DNA of 64,000 bases from NCBI GenBank assembly GCA_963705515.1, contig CAVPJV010000009.1, positions 124,001 to 188,000 on the forward strand, in the 5' to 3' direction. The position numbers and the translations under genes were made by a program. Positions 41,532 to 49,444 of this stretch are shown one piece after another. Every line of letters begins with the position of its first letter. Position 1 is the first letter of the stretch. Under the pieces are notes generated by a model. It did no database searches and was not told the DNA's origin. It was given only the letters and a program-made list of their open reading frames with translations. The DNA is from Gaiellasilicea sp963705515 (GTDB taxonomy: Bacteria; Actinomycetota; Thermoleophilia; Gaiellales; Gaiellaceae).

Positions 41532-42134
41532 GTGAACGAGCCTGCCCGCCGCGAATCGCTCCCGCTCGACGTCCGCGTCGGGTCCTCCACGAACGCGCTG
41601 CGACCGATCCTGGCCGCGGAACGGCCGCTCGGGGCAGGGCTGCGCCACTGGGTCAGCCTCGCGGCGATCGTCGTCGCGGCCGTCGCGGCCGACCAGCTGA
41701 CGAAGCAGGTCGTCGCCCGCGCGCTGGCGCTCGGCGAGGAGGTGCAGATCGCTGGCCCGTTCTCGATCCACCACGTCCGCAACTCCGGGATCGCGTTCGG
41801 CTTCTTCGCGAGCGCGACGTCGATCGTGATCGTCGTCACCGCCATCGCTGTCGCCTGGATGCTCGTCTTCTTCAGCCGCTCGGGTGGCCGGCATCCGGTG
41901 CTGCCCGTCGCGCTCGGGCTCGTGCTCGGCGGCAGCCTCGGCAACCTGCTCGACCGCGTCCGGCTGGGCCACGTCACCGACTTCCTCGACTTTCGCTACT
42001 GGCCGGCCTTCAACCTCGCCGACGTCTTCATCGTCGTCGGCGTCGCGACTCTCTTCGGCGCGCTCGCGGGCGGCGACCGCTCGAAGCGCCGGCCGCCGGG
42101 CACCGTTGTCCACTCTCCGATTTCGCGCTCCTGA
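41532..42134 (+). CDS. lspA: Lipoprotein signal peptidase
   Basis: A 200-residue inner-membrane aspartyl protease that removes lipoprotein signal peptides. GTG start with GGAGGGAGG upstream. It has an unusually long cytoplasmic N-terminus (about 38 residues) before the first helix WVSLAAIVVAAVAADQLTKQ. Catalytic regions: IHHVRNSGIAFGFF, GGSLGNLLDRVRLGHVTDFL and FNLADVFIVVGV, with the two Asp in LLDRV and LAD. The rluD-type gene begins inside its 3' end. Confidence 0.93.
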   Translation: MNEPARRESLPLDVRVGSSTNALRPILAAERPLGAGLRHWVSLAAIVVAAVAADQLTKQVVARALALGEEVQIAGPFSIHHVRNSGIAFGFFASATSIVIVVTAIAVAWMLVFFSRSGGRHPVLPVALGLVLGGSLGNLLDRVRLGHVTDFLDFRYWPAFNLADVFIVVGVATLFGALAGGDRSKRRPPGTVVHSPISRS

Positions 42135-42999
42135 GGCCGAGCGGCTCGACCGCGCCGTCGCCGGCAGGGTCGAGGTCGGCTCACGCTCGCTCGCCGAGCG
42201 CCTGATCGCCGACGGCGCCGTCCTCGTCGACGGCGAGCCGCGCGCGAAGAGCCACAGGCTCGAGGGCGGGGAGGAGGTCGTCGTCGAGCTGCCCGCCGAG
42301 GCCGGCCCGCTCGCGGCCGAGGAGATGGACCTCGACGTCGTCTGGGAGGACGAGCACCTGCTCGTGGTCGACAAGCCGGCCGGCGTCGTCGTCCACCCTG
42401 GCACCGGGCACCAGAGCGGCACGCTCGTGCACGGCCTGCTGGCGCACGACGCGGCCGGGGGCGACGAGGACCGCCCGGGGATCGTCCATCGGCTCGACCG
42501 CGACACCTCCGGCCTACTCGTCGTCGCCCGCTCCGACGAGGCGCACGCACGCCTGCAGGAGCTGATCCGCCGCCGCGCAGTCGACCGGCGCTATCTCGCT
42601 CTCGTCAAGGGCACCCCGCGCTCCCGCACGGGGCGGATCGAGGCCCCGATCGGCCGCGACCGCATCGACAAGACCCGCCACTCGCTCGACACGGCCACGC
42701 CGCGCGAAGCAGTCACACACTTCGAGGTGCTGGAGCTGTTCGGCCCGCGGGCGCTGCTCGAGCTGACGCTCGAGACCGGCCGCACGCACCAGATCCGCGT
42801 TCATCTGGAGGGGATCGAGCTGCTGATCTCCGGCGATCCGGTCTACGGCTCCGCGGGCGACCTCGGGCTCGAACGTCAGTTCCTGCACGCTGCCCGGCTC
42901 GGCTTCGACCATCCCTTCACCGGCGAGCGCGTCGAGGCCGAGTCGCCGCTTCCGGCCGACCTCGCAGCCGCGCTCGAGCGCGCCCGCGCCCAAACCTGA
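42106..42999 (+). CDS. rluD: RluD-family 23S rRNA pseudouridine synthase
   Basis: About 297 residues from a TTG at 42106, overlapping lspA by 29 bp as in many genomes (lspA-rluD). An N-terminal S4 RNA-binding domain (SRSLAERLIADGAVLVDGEP) is followed by the synthase domain with catalytic Asp in GIVHRLDRDTSGLLVVARSD and the conserved LLELTLETGRTHQIRVHLEG. Acts on large-subunit rRNA; exact positions are not predictable from sequence alone. Confidence 0.92.
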   Translation: MSTLRFRAPEAERLDRAVAGRVEVGSRSLAERLIADGAVLVDGEPRAKSHRLEGGEEVVVELPAEAGPLAAEEMDLDVVWEDEHLLVVDKPAGVVVHPGTGHQSGTLVHGLLAHDAAGGDEDRPGIVHRLDRDTSGLLVVARSDEAHARLQELIRRRAVDRRYLALVKGTPRSRTGRIEAPIGRDRIDKTRHSLDTATPREAVTHFEVLELFGPRALLELTLETGRTHQIRVHLEGIELLISGDPVYGSAGDLGLERQFLHAARLGFDHPFTGERVEAESPLPADLAAALERARAQT

Positions 43000-43006
43000 C
43001 CGCAGC

Positions 43007-43012
43007 TACACT
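43007..43012 (+). promoter_or_regulatory. Candidate -10 hexamer (TACACT) for rpsB
   Basis: TACACT lies 8 bp after the rluD stop and about 120 bp before rpsB, leaving a 5' UTR long enough to hold the two hairpins at 43030-43076. No good -35 is evident. Confidence 0.35.
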
Positions 43013-43029
43013 GCCTGCGTCCGAGTCCT

Positions 43030-43076
43030 CCGTCCCGGCGACCAGGACGGGTGGGGGTGCCGCTCTCTGTGAGCGG
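43030..43076 (+). ncRNA. Two-hairpin leader upstream of rpsB (candidate cis-regulatory RNA)
   Basis: CCGTCC-N9-GGACGG (43030-43050) and CCGCTC-N5-GAGCGG (43060-43076) follow each other in the 133-bp gap between rluD and rpsB. Ribosomal protein S2 is known to autoregulate its operon in several bacteria through leader structures. Whether this leader does so is inference from position and folding only. Confidence 0.35.
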
Positions 43077-43132
43077 TTCCGCCCGCGCCCCGCCGGCTTG
43101 CACCGCAATCAACCGTGAAAGGGGCCAATCCC

Positions 43133-44017
43133 TTGGCAGTCGTATCCATGCGTGACCTACTGGAGGCCGGCGTCCACTTCGGCCACCAGACCCGTCGCTG
43201 GAACCCGAAGATGAAGCGTTTCATCTTCACCGAGCGCGGCGGCATCTACATCATCGATTTGACCCAGACCTCCGAGCTGCTCCAGGAGGCACACGACTTC
43301 GCGCGCAACCTCGCGGAGCGCGGCGGCACGATCCTCTTCGTCGGCACCAAGAAGCAGGCGCAGGACGCCGTCTCGCAGGAGGCCGGCCGCGTCGGCATGC
43401 CGTACGTGGCGAACCGCTGGCTCGGCGGCCTGCTGACGAACTGGAGGACGATCACCGACCGGATCGCGCACCTGCACGAGCTGCGCCGCCTGAAGAGCGA
43501 GGGTCAGCTCGACCTGCTGCCGGCGAAGGAGCGGATCACGATGCTCCAGGAGCTCGAGAAGCTCGAGTCGAACCTGGGCGGCGTCGCCGACCTGCGCCGC
43601 CAGCCCGACGCCGTCTTCATCGTCGACCTGAAGAAGGAGCAGCTCGCCGTGCGCGAGGCGCGCCGGCTCGGCGTGCCGATCATCGCGCTCGTCGACACGA
43701 ACTGCGATCCCGACGAGGCCGACTACATCATCCCGGGCAACGACGACGCGATCCGCTCGTGCAGCCTGATCGTGAAGGCGATCGCCGACGGCATCGCCGC
43801 CGGCCAGAGCAAGGTGACGCCGAAGGAGATGGCCGGCAACGGCAACGGGAACGGCGCGGCCCCCGAGCCGACGGCCGAGGCCGAGCCGACGGCAGCCGAG
43901 GAGCCCGTCGCGGAGGCGACGCCGGAGGAGCCGGTCGCCGAGGCGACGCCCGCGGAGCCCGAGCCCGAGACCGTCGAGGCCCCGGCGGCCGAGACGACCG
44001 AGGAGGAGACCGCGTGA
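43133..44017 (+). CDS. rpsB: 30S ribosomal protein S2
   Basis: A 294-residue ribosomal protein from a TTG at 43133 with AAAGGGG 8 nt upstream (a GTG at 43115 is in frame but would put the RBS inside the gene). Core signature SMRDLLEAGVHFGHQTRRWN, MKRFIFTERGGIYIIDL and NRWLGGLLTNWRTI. An acidic Ala/Glu/Pro/Thr-rich C-terminal tail of about 50 residues is also seen in other high-GC Actinobacteria. First gene of rpsB-tsf-pyrH-frr. Confidence 0.97.
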   Translation: MAVVSMRDLLEAGVHFGHQTRRWNPKMKRFIFTERGGIYIIDLTQTSELLQEAHDFARNLAERGGTILFVGTKKQAQDAVSQEAGRVGMPYVANRWLGGLLTNWRTITDRIAHLHELRRLKSEGQLDLLPAKERITMLQELEKLESNLGGVADLRRQPDAVFIVDLKKEQLAVREARRLGVPIIALVDTNCDPDEADYIIPGNDDAIRSCSLIVKAIADGIAAGQSKVTPKEMAGNGNGNGAAPEPTAEAEPTAAEEPVAEATPEEPVAEATPAEPEPETVEAPAAETTEEETA

Positions 44018-44823
44018 GCACGACCATTTCCGCATCCCAGGTGAAAGAGCTTCGCGACGCCACCGGCGCTCCGATGATGGACGCGAAGCGCGCGCTCGAG
44101 GAGACCGGCGGCGACCTCGAGGCGGCCCGCACGCTCCTGCGCGAGAAGGGGATGGCGCAGGTCGCCAAGCGCGCCGGCCGCGCCACCACCGAGGGCCTCG
44201 TCGGCTATCGGATCGAGGGCGACACCGGAACGATGGTCGCCGTCGGCTGCGAGACCGAGCCGGTCTCGAACAACGAGGCCTTCCAGGCGTTCGCGAAGAA
44301 GGTGCTGGAGACGGTGCACGCCGAGGGGCCCGACGCCGTCGAGTCGCTCGAACAGGACCGCGTCGACGTCGGCGCCAAGCTGGGCGAGAACATCGTCGTC
44401 GTCGGCGCCGAGCGCTACGAGCTCGGCGAGGGCGAGGTCGTCAACGCCTACGCGCATCCGCCGGCGAACAAGATCGGCGTCATCGTCAAGCTCCAGGGCG
44501 GCAGCGAGGAGCTGGCGCGCCAGCTGGCGATGCACATCTCGTTCGCGGCGCCCGAGTGGCTGAGCAAGGAGGACGTCCCCGCCGAGACGGTCGAGGCCGA
44601 GCGGCAGGTCTACCTCAACTCGGACGAGCTCCAGGGCAAGCCGGAGCAGGCGAAGGAGAAGATCGTCGAGGGCATGCTCGCGAAGCGCTTCTACGCGATG
44701 CAGCCGGGCGGCACGCTCACCGAGCAGCCGTGGATCCACGACTCGGCGAAGACGGTGGGTCAGGCGCTCAGCGAGGCCGGAGCGCGTGTCGTCGCGTTCA
44801 AGCGCTTCTCTGTCGCAGAATAG
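44014..44823 (+). CDS. tsf: Elongation factor Ts
   Basis: A 269-residue guanine-nucleotide exchange factor for EF-Tu. GTG start overlapping rpsB by 4 bp with GAGGAGGAG upstream. N-terminal UBA-like domain VKELRDATGAPMMDAKRALE, the TDFVARN region reads CETEPVSNNEAFQAF, and the core ends AEGARVVAFKRF-like (SEAGARVVAFKRFSVAE). Confidence 0.97.
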   Translation: MSTTISASQVKELRDATGAPMMDAKRALEETGGDLEAARTLLREKGMAQVAKRAGRATTEGLVGYRIEGDTGTMVAVGCETEPVSNNEAFQAFAKKVLETVHAEGPDAVESLEQDRVDVGAKLGENIVVVGAERYELGEGEVVNAYAHPPANKIGVIVKLQGGSEELARQLAMHISFAAPEWLSKEDVPAETVEAERQVYLNSDELQGKPEQAKEKIVEGMLAKRFYAMQPGGTLTEQPWIHDSAKTVGQALSEAGARVVAFKRFSVAE

Positions 44824-44827
44824 GGGC

Positions 44828-45613
44828 GTGACAACCCCGCAACAGGAGTTGGAGCGGCTGCCTTCGGGCACCGCTCCCGCTTTCCGCCGCGTTCTCCTCA
44901 AGCTCTCGGGCGAGGCGCTGATGGGCGACCACGAGTACGGCACCGACCCGAAGACGGTCGACGGGATCGCCGCTGAGATCGTCGCCGTCCAGGCGGAGGG
45001 ACTCGAGCTCGCGATCGTCGTCGGCGGCGGCAACATCTACCGCGGCATCTCCGCCGCCGCAGAGGGGATGGACCGGGCGACGGCGGACTACGCCGGCATG
45101 CTCGCGACCGTCCTCAACGCGCTGGCGCTCCAGGACGCGCTCGAGCGGCAAGGAGCCGACACCCGCGTTCTCTCGGCGCTCGAGGTCTCGGAGGTCGCCG
45201 AGCCGTACATCCGCCGTCGCGCCATGCGCCACCTCGAGAAGGGCCGGATCGTCATCTTCGCGGCCGGTACCGGCAACCCGTTCTTCACGACCGACACGGC
45301 CGCCGCCCTGCGTGCGCTCGAGATCGGTGCCGAGGCGATCCTGATGGCGAAGAGCGGGATCAGGGGCGTGTACGACGGCGACCCGAAGGAGGATGCGAAC
45401 GCGACGTTCCTGCCGGCGCTGACGCATCTCGAGGCGATCGAGCGCGGCCTGCGGGTGATGGACACGACGGCGCTCTCGCTCTGCATGGAGAACTCGCTGC
45501 CGATCCACGTCTTCGAGCTCGCCAAGGGCAACATCCTCCGCGTCGCGACCGGCGAGCTGGTTGGAACCGTCATCTCGACGCCATCACACTCACAGCAGCC
45601 AAAGGAGCGCTGA
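44828..45613 (+). CDS. pyrH: UMP kinase
   Basis: A 261-residue hexameric kinase converting UMP to UDP. GTG start 4 bp after tsf. An N-terminal extension of about 17 residues (TTPQQELERLPSGTAPAF) precedes the usual RRVLLKLSGEALMG start; its codons contain a hairpin (GGAGCGG / CCGCTCC). Conserved LAIVVGGGNIYRG, FAAGTGNPFFTTDTAAALRA and LMAKSGIRGVYDGDP are present. Directly abuts frr. Confidence 0.96.
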   Translation: MTTPQQELERLPSGTAPAFRRVLLKLSGEALMGDHEYGTDPKTVDGIAAEIVAVQAEGLELAIVVGGGNIYRGISAAAEGMDRATADYAGMLATVLNALALQDALERQGADTRVLSALEVSEVAEPYIRRRAMRHLEKGRIVIFAAGTGNPFFTTDTAAALRALEIGAEAILMAKSGIRGVYDGDPKEDANATFLPALTHLEAIERGLRVMDTTALSLCMENSLPIHVFELAKGNILRVATGELVGTVISTPSHSQQPKER

Positions 45614-46177
45614 ATGCCGACAATCGAGGAGTTCCTGGACGACGCCAAGCGCCGGATGGACCGGTCGATCGAAATGACGCGGACCGAGTTCAACAGCGTC
45701 CGCACGGGCCGGGCGTCGGCGGCGCTCCTCGACCGGATCACGATCGACTACTACGGCACGCCCACGCCGCTGAAGAACATGGCGACGATCGGCGTCCCCG
45801 AGCCTCGGATGATCACCGTGCAGCCGTTCGACGCGAGCCAGGTCAAGGCGATCGAGAAGGCGGTGCAGGAGTCCGACCTCGGCCTGACGCCGTCGAACGA
45901 CGGCAAGCTGATCCGGCTGCCGATCCCGCAGCTGACCGAGGAGCGGCGCAAGGAGCTCGTCAAGCTCGTCCGCCGCTACGGCGAGGAGGGCAAGGTCGCG
46001 ATCCGCAATGTGCGCCGCGACGTCATGAAGCACCTCGAGGAGCTCGTGCGGAACGGCGAGGTCGGCGACGACGAGGAGCTCCGCGGCGAGAAGCAGGTGC
46101 AGAAGCTCACCGACGAGCACACCAAGGCGATCGACGACCTCATGAAGCACAAGGAAGCGGAGGTCATGGAGGTCTGA
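45614..46177 (+). CDS. frr: Ribosome recycling factor
   Basis: A 187-residue tRNA-shaped factor that splits post-termination ribosomes. ATG directly after the pyrH stop with AAAGGAGCG upstream. Typical FNSVRTGRASAALLDRITID, YYGTPTPLKNMATIGVPEPR and C-terminal KLTDEHTKAIDDLMKHKEAE. In most genomes uppS follows; here the hydrogenase region intervenes. Confidence 0.97.
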   Translation: MPTIEEFLDDAKRRMDRSIEMTRTEFNSVRTGRASAALLDRITIDYYGTPTPLKNMATIGVPEPRMITVQPFDASQVKAIEKAVQESDLGLTPSNDGKLIRLPIPQLTEERRKELVKLVRRYGEEGKVAIRNVRRDVMKHLEELVRNGEVGDDEELRGEKQVQKLTDEHTKAIDDLMKHKEAEVMEV

Positions 46178-46266
46178 CGACCTTGCGGACAAGCCGCACC
46201 GCAGATCGGGCGTGACACCGATGTAGGGTTGGGCGGCCCTTGCGAGCGTTTGTTTCAGGAGGTGCA

Positions 46267-47403
46267 ATGCACGCGCCGGAGCGACTGGTCGTCCAACCTG
46301 AGGCGCTCGACACCCTCATCGAGGTGCTACGGCGCCGCGGTTACGCCGTCGTCGGGCCGACCGTTCGAGACGGGGCGATCGTCTACGAGGAGCTCGAACG
46401 CGGCGACGAGCTGCCGGTGGGATGGACCGACCGGCAGGAGGCGGGCACGTACCGCCTCGAACGCCGTGCGGACGAAGCGCGCTTTGGCTTCGCCGTCGGG
46501 CCGCATTCGTGGAAGCGCTTTCTCTTCCCGCCCCGGGTCAGGCTCTGGCAGGCCCGGCGCAACGGGGACGGCGGCGTCGAGGTCGAGGAGGAGCCTGCGG
46601 ACGACAGGCCGCTCGCCTTCGTCGGCGTCCGCGCCTGCGACCTGCACGCGATCGCGATCCAGGATCGCGTCTTCCTCGGCGGCCGCTTCGTCGACCGAGA
46701 CTACGCCGCCAGGCGCGAGGGCGCGTTCGTCGTCGCCGCCAACTGCTTCGAGCCGGGTGGCACCTGCTTCTGCGTCTCGATGGGAACCGGCCCGCGCGCG
46801 GAGTCTGGCTACGACATCGCGCTCACCGAGATCGTGGACGGCGAGCACAGGCTCCTCGCGGAGACGGGGTCGGAGCGCGGCGCGGAGGTGCTCGCCCAGC
46901 TGGCGGCGCGGCCGGCACTTCCGAGCGACGTGGAGGACGCCGATCGCGCCGTCGCAGGCGCCGCCGCACGCATGGGGCGCACGATGGAGTCGGGCGACCT
47001 GCGCGACCTGCTCGCCGACAACCTCGAGCACCCCCGCTGGGACGACGTCGCCGACCGCTGCCTCACCTGCGGCAACTGCGTGCTCGTCTGCCCGACCTGT
47101 TTCTGCTCCACCGTCGAGGACCACACCGATCTGACGGGGGAGCACGCCGAGCGCTGGCGGACCTGGGACACGTGCTTCTCGGTCGACCACTCCTACATCC
47201 ACGGAGGCAGCGTCAGGCCTGACAACCGCTCGCGCTACCGCCAGTGGCTGACCCACAAGCTCGGCACCTGGCACGACCAGTTCGGCAGCTCGGGTTGCGT
47301 CGGTTGCGGCAGGTGCATCACGTGGTGCCCGGTCGGGATCGACATCACGGAGGAGGTGGCTGCGATCCGCGCCACCGGGGAGCACGAGCATGCGCCGGCT
47401 TGA
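46267..47403 (+). CDS. Hydrogenase 4Fe-4S subunit (sulfhydrogenase beta / HyhB-type)
   Basis: A 378-residue electron-transfer subunit of a group 3b-type cytoplasmic [NiFe] hydrogenase. Very strong RBS (AGGAGG at 46257-46262, 4 nt before ATG), unlike most genes here. Two [4Fe-4S] clusters are marked by CLTCGNCVLVCPTCF and CVGCGRCITWCPVG; further Cys lie in NCFEPGGTCFCVSMG. First gene of the inserted hydrogenase operon; the 89-bp gap after frr has no clear terminator. Confidence 0.92.
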   Translation: MHAPERLVVQPEALDTLIEVLRRRGYAVVGPTVRDGAIVYEELERGDELPVGWTDRQEAGTYRLERRADEARFGFAVGPHSWKRFLFPPRVRLWQARRNGDGGVEVEEEPADDRPLAFVGVRACDLHAIAIQDRVFLGGRFVDRDYAARREGAFVVAANCFEPGGTCFCVSMGTGPRAESGYDIALTEIVDGEHRLLAETGSERGAEVLAQLAARPALPSDVEDADRAVAGAAARMGRTMESGDLRDLLADNLEHPRWDDVADRCLTCGNCVLVCPTCFCSTVEDHTDLTGEHAERWRTWDTCFSVDHSYIHGGSVRPDNRSRYRQWLTHKLGTWHDQFGSSGCVGCGRCITWCPVGIDITEEVAAIRATGEHEHAPA

Positions 47404-47851
47404 CGAAGTCCTTCACGAGCTCCCGTTCTTCGTCGGAATGCCCGAGGAGCAGGTGGCGCTGATTGCCGGCTGCGGCGGAAACGCGCGCTTCGACGCCGGC
47501 GAGATGCTCGTCCGCGAGGGCGACCCGGCCGACACGTTCTACGTCGTCAGGCACGGCACGCTCGCGATCGACGTCCACAGTCCAACGCGTGGCTCGCTGA
47601 CCGTCGAGTCGATCGGCCCGGGGGAGATCGTCGGCTGGTCGTGGCTCTTCCCGCCGCACCGCTGGCACTTCGATGTGCGCGCGGTCTCGCCTGTCCGTGC
47701 GACGGTCTTCGATGCCGCCTGCCTCCGGGGGAAGTGCGACGACGATCCGGCGCTCGGCTACGACCTGATGAAGCGCTTCGCGCAGGTGTTCATCGACCGG
47801 CTGCAGTCGACTCGGCTGCGGCTGCTGGACGTCTATGGCGACGGCGCCTGA
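47390..47851 (+). CDS. Cyclic-nucleotide-binding-domain (Crp-like) protein without DNA-binding domain
   Basis: A 153-residue cNMP-binding beta barrel: VLHELPFFVGMPEEQVALIA, GEMLVREGDPADTFYVVRHG, SIGPGEIVGWSWLFPPHRWH and a C-helix MKRFAQVFIDRLQSTRLRLL. There is no C-terminal HTH, so it is not a Crp-type repressor/activator by itself. Overlaps both neighbours in the hydrogenase operon, and may sense a nucleotide or redox state for the enzyme. Confidence 0.87.
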   Translation: MRRLDEVLHELPFFVGMPEEQVALIAGCGGNARFDAGEMLVREGDPADTFYVVRHGTLAIDVHSPTRGSLTVESIGPGEIVGWSWLFPPHRWHFDVRAVSPVRATVFDAACLRGKCDDDPALGYDLMKRFAQVFIDRLQSTRLRLLDVYGDGA

Positions 47852-48680
47852 GTACGTGCCCGCCGCCGGAGCGATGGCTCCGATGCCCTACGTCGTTCGC
47901 GAGCGAGTCCAGGAGACCGCCGACACCTGGACGCTGACACTCGAGCCGATCGCAGGCGAAGAGCCCACGGTCGCACCGGGGCAGTTCGTGATGGTCTACG
48001 TCTTCGGCATCGGCGAGGTGCCGATCTCGGTCAGCGGAGCGGTCGGCCGCGTCGCGCCGCTCGTGCTGACGGTGCGGAGCGTCGGTGCGGTCACGCGCGC
48101 GCTCTGCGCCTCCGAGGCCGGTGATGTCCTCGGCGTGCGCGGGCCGTTTGGCACCGGCTGGCCCGTCGCCGAGGCCGCGGGCGCGGACGTGGTCGTCGTC
48201 GCCGGCGGGATCGGGCTCGCGCCGCTGCGGGGCGTCCTCCTGCACGTGCTCGAGCGGAGGGCGGACTACGGCGAGCTCGTACTGCTCTACGGCGCACGCA
48301 CCCCCGGCGATCTCCTCTTTCGCGACGAGCTCGACCACTGGAGCGCTGCCGCGTCCGTCGACGTGACCGTCGACGCCGCCGACACCACGTGGCACGGCAA
48401 GGTCGGGGTGGTGCCGCAGCTGGTGCCGCGGGCTGGCTTCGACGCCACGTCGGCGGCAGCGTTCGTGTGCGGCCCCGAGATCATGATGCGGTTCGCCGTC
48501 CAGGCGCTGCTCGACCGGGGCGTCGCGGCGGAGAGGATCGCTGTCTCGCTGGAGCGGAACATGCGCTGCGGCGTCGGCCACTGCGGCCATTGCCAGCTCG
48601 GGCCGACTCTGATCTGCCGGGACGGGCCTGTCTACAGCTACGGCACCGCGGCGCCGTGGCTGCGGGTGCGGGCGCTGTGA
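47835..48680 (+). CDS. Hydrogenase FAD/NAD(P)-binding diaphorase subunit (HyhG-type)
   Basis: A 281-residue ferredoxin-NADP reductase-like subunit that passes electrons between the hydrogenase and NAD(P). FAD domain with TLTLEPIAGEEPTVAPGQFV, NAD-binding VVVVAGGIGLAPLRGVLLHV, and a C-terminal [2Fe-2S] site MRCGVGHCGHCQLGPTLICR. Overlaps the small-subunit start by 4 bp. Confidence 0.92.
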   Translation: MATAPEYVPAAGAMAPMPYVVRERVQETADTWTLTLEPIAGEEPTVAPGQFVMVYVFGIGEVPISVSGAVGRVAPLVLTVRSVGAVTRALCASEAGDVLGVRGPFGTGWPVAEAAGADVVVVAGGIGLAPLRGVLLHVLERRADYGELVLLYGARTPGDLLFRDELDHWSAAASVDVTVDAADTTWHGKVGVVPQLVPRAGFDATSAAAFVCGPEIMMRFAVQALLDRGVAAERIAVSLERNMRCGVGHCGHCQLGPTLICRDGPVYSYGTAAPWLRVRAL

Positions 48681-49444
48681 GCGGGCGGCCGAAGCTCGCG
48701 GTCTGGAAGTTCGCCTCCTGCGACGGCTGCCAGCTGACGCTGCTCGACTGCGAGGACGAGCTGCTGGCGATAGCGGGCGAGGTGGAGATCGCTTCCTTCC
48801 TCGAGGCGTCGAGCGCCGAGGTCGAAGGGCCGTACGACCTCTCCATCGTCGAGGGCTCGATCACGACGCCACACGACGCGGAGCGGATCCAGGAGGTGCG
48901 CCGCGTCTCGAAGGCCCTCGTCACGATCGGTGCCTGCGCGACCGCGGGTGGCATCCAGGCCCTGCGGAACTTCGCCGACGTCGAGGAGTTCACGCGACTC
49001 GTCTACGCGTCGCCGGAGTTCGTCTCCACGCTCGCGACCTCCACCCCGATCTCCGCGCACGTCCCCGTCGACTTCGAGCTGCGGGGCTGCCCGATCGACA
49101 AACGCCAGCTGCTCGAGGTCGTCACCGCCTTCCTCCACGGCCGCCGGCCGGGAATCCCGGCCACCAGCGTCTGCACCGAGTGCAAGCGCCGCGGCACGGT
49201 GTGCGTCGTGGTCGCCCACGGGACGCCCTGCCTCGGCCCCGTCACGCAGGCGGGCTGCGGCGCGCTCTGCCCTGCCTACAACCGCGGCTGTTACGGCTGC
49301 TTCGGGCCGAAGGAGACGCCGAACACCGTCGCGCTGACGCGGCGGCTGCAGCTGCTCGGCCTGGACGAGCGGGACGTCGAGCGCGTCTACCGGACCTTCA
49401 ACGCCGACGCGCCGGCGTTCCGGGAGGCGGCGAGCGGTGCCTGA
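48677..49444 (+). CDS. [NiFe] hydrogenase small subunit (HyhS-type)
   Basis: A 255-residue electron-relay subunit. GTG start. Proximal cluster ligands in WKFASCDGCQLTLLDCED, VTIGACATAGGIQALRN and FELRGCPIDKRQLLEVV; the C-terminal Cys set (SVCTECKRRGTVC, TPCLGPVTQAGCGALCP, GCYGCFGPKE) supplies further clusters. No Tat signal, so the enzyme is cytoplasmic, in line with group 3. Overlaps the large subunit by 8 bp. Confidence 0.93.
   Translation: MSGRPKLAVWKFASCDGCQLTLLDCEDELLAIAGEVEIASFLEASSAEVEGPYDLSIVEGSITTPHDAERIQEVRRVSKALVTIGACATAGGIQALRNFADVEEFTRLVYASPEFVSTLATSTPISAHVPVDFELRGCPIDKRQLLEVVTAFLHGRRPGIPATSVCTECKRRGTVCVVVAHGTPCLGPVTQAGCGALCPAYNRGCYGCFGPKETPNTVALTRRLQLLGLDERDVERVYRTFNADAPAFREAASGA

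Noticed and set aside
43030..43076. Known riboswitch class upstream of rpsB
   Set aside because: Two plain hairpins without a recognisable aptamer core; a ribosomal-protein leader is the more modest reading.
46178..46266. tRNA gene in the frr-hydrogenase gap
   Set aside because: No cloverleaf, T-loop GTTCRANYC or CCA-end pattern could be fitted.
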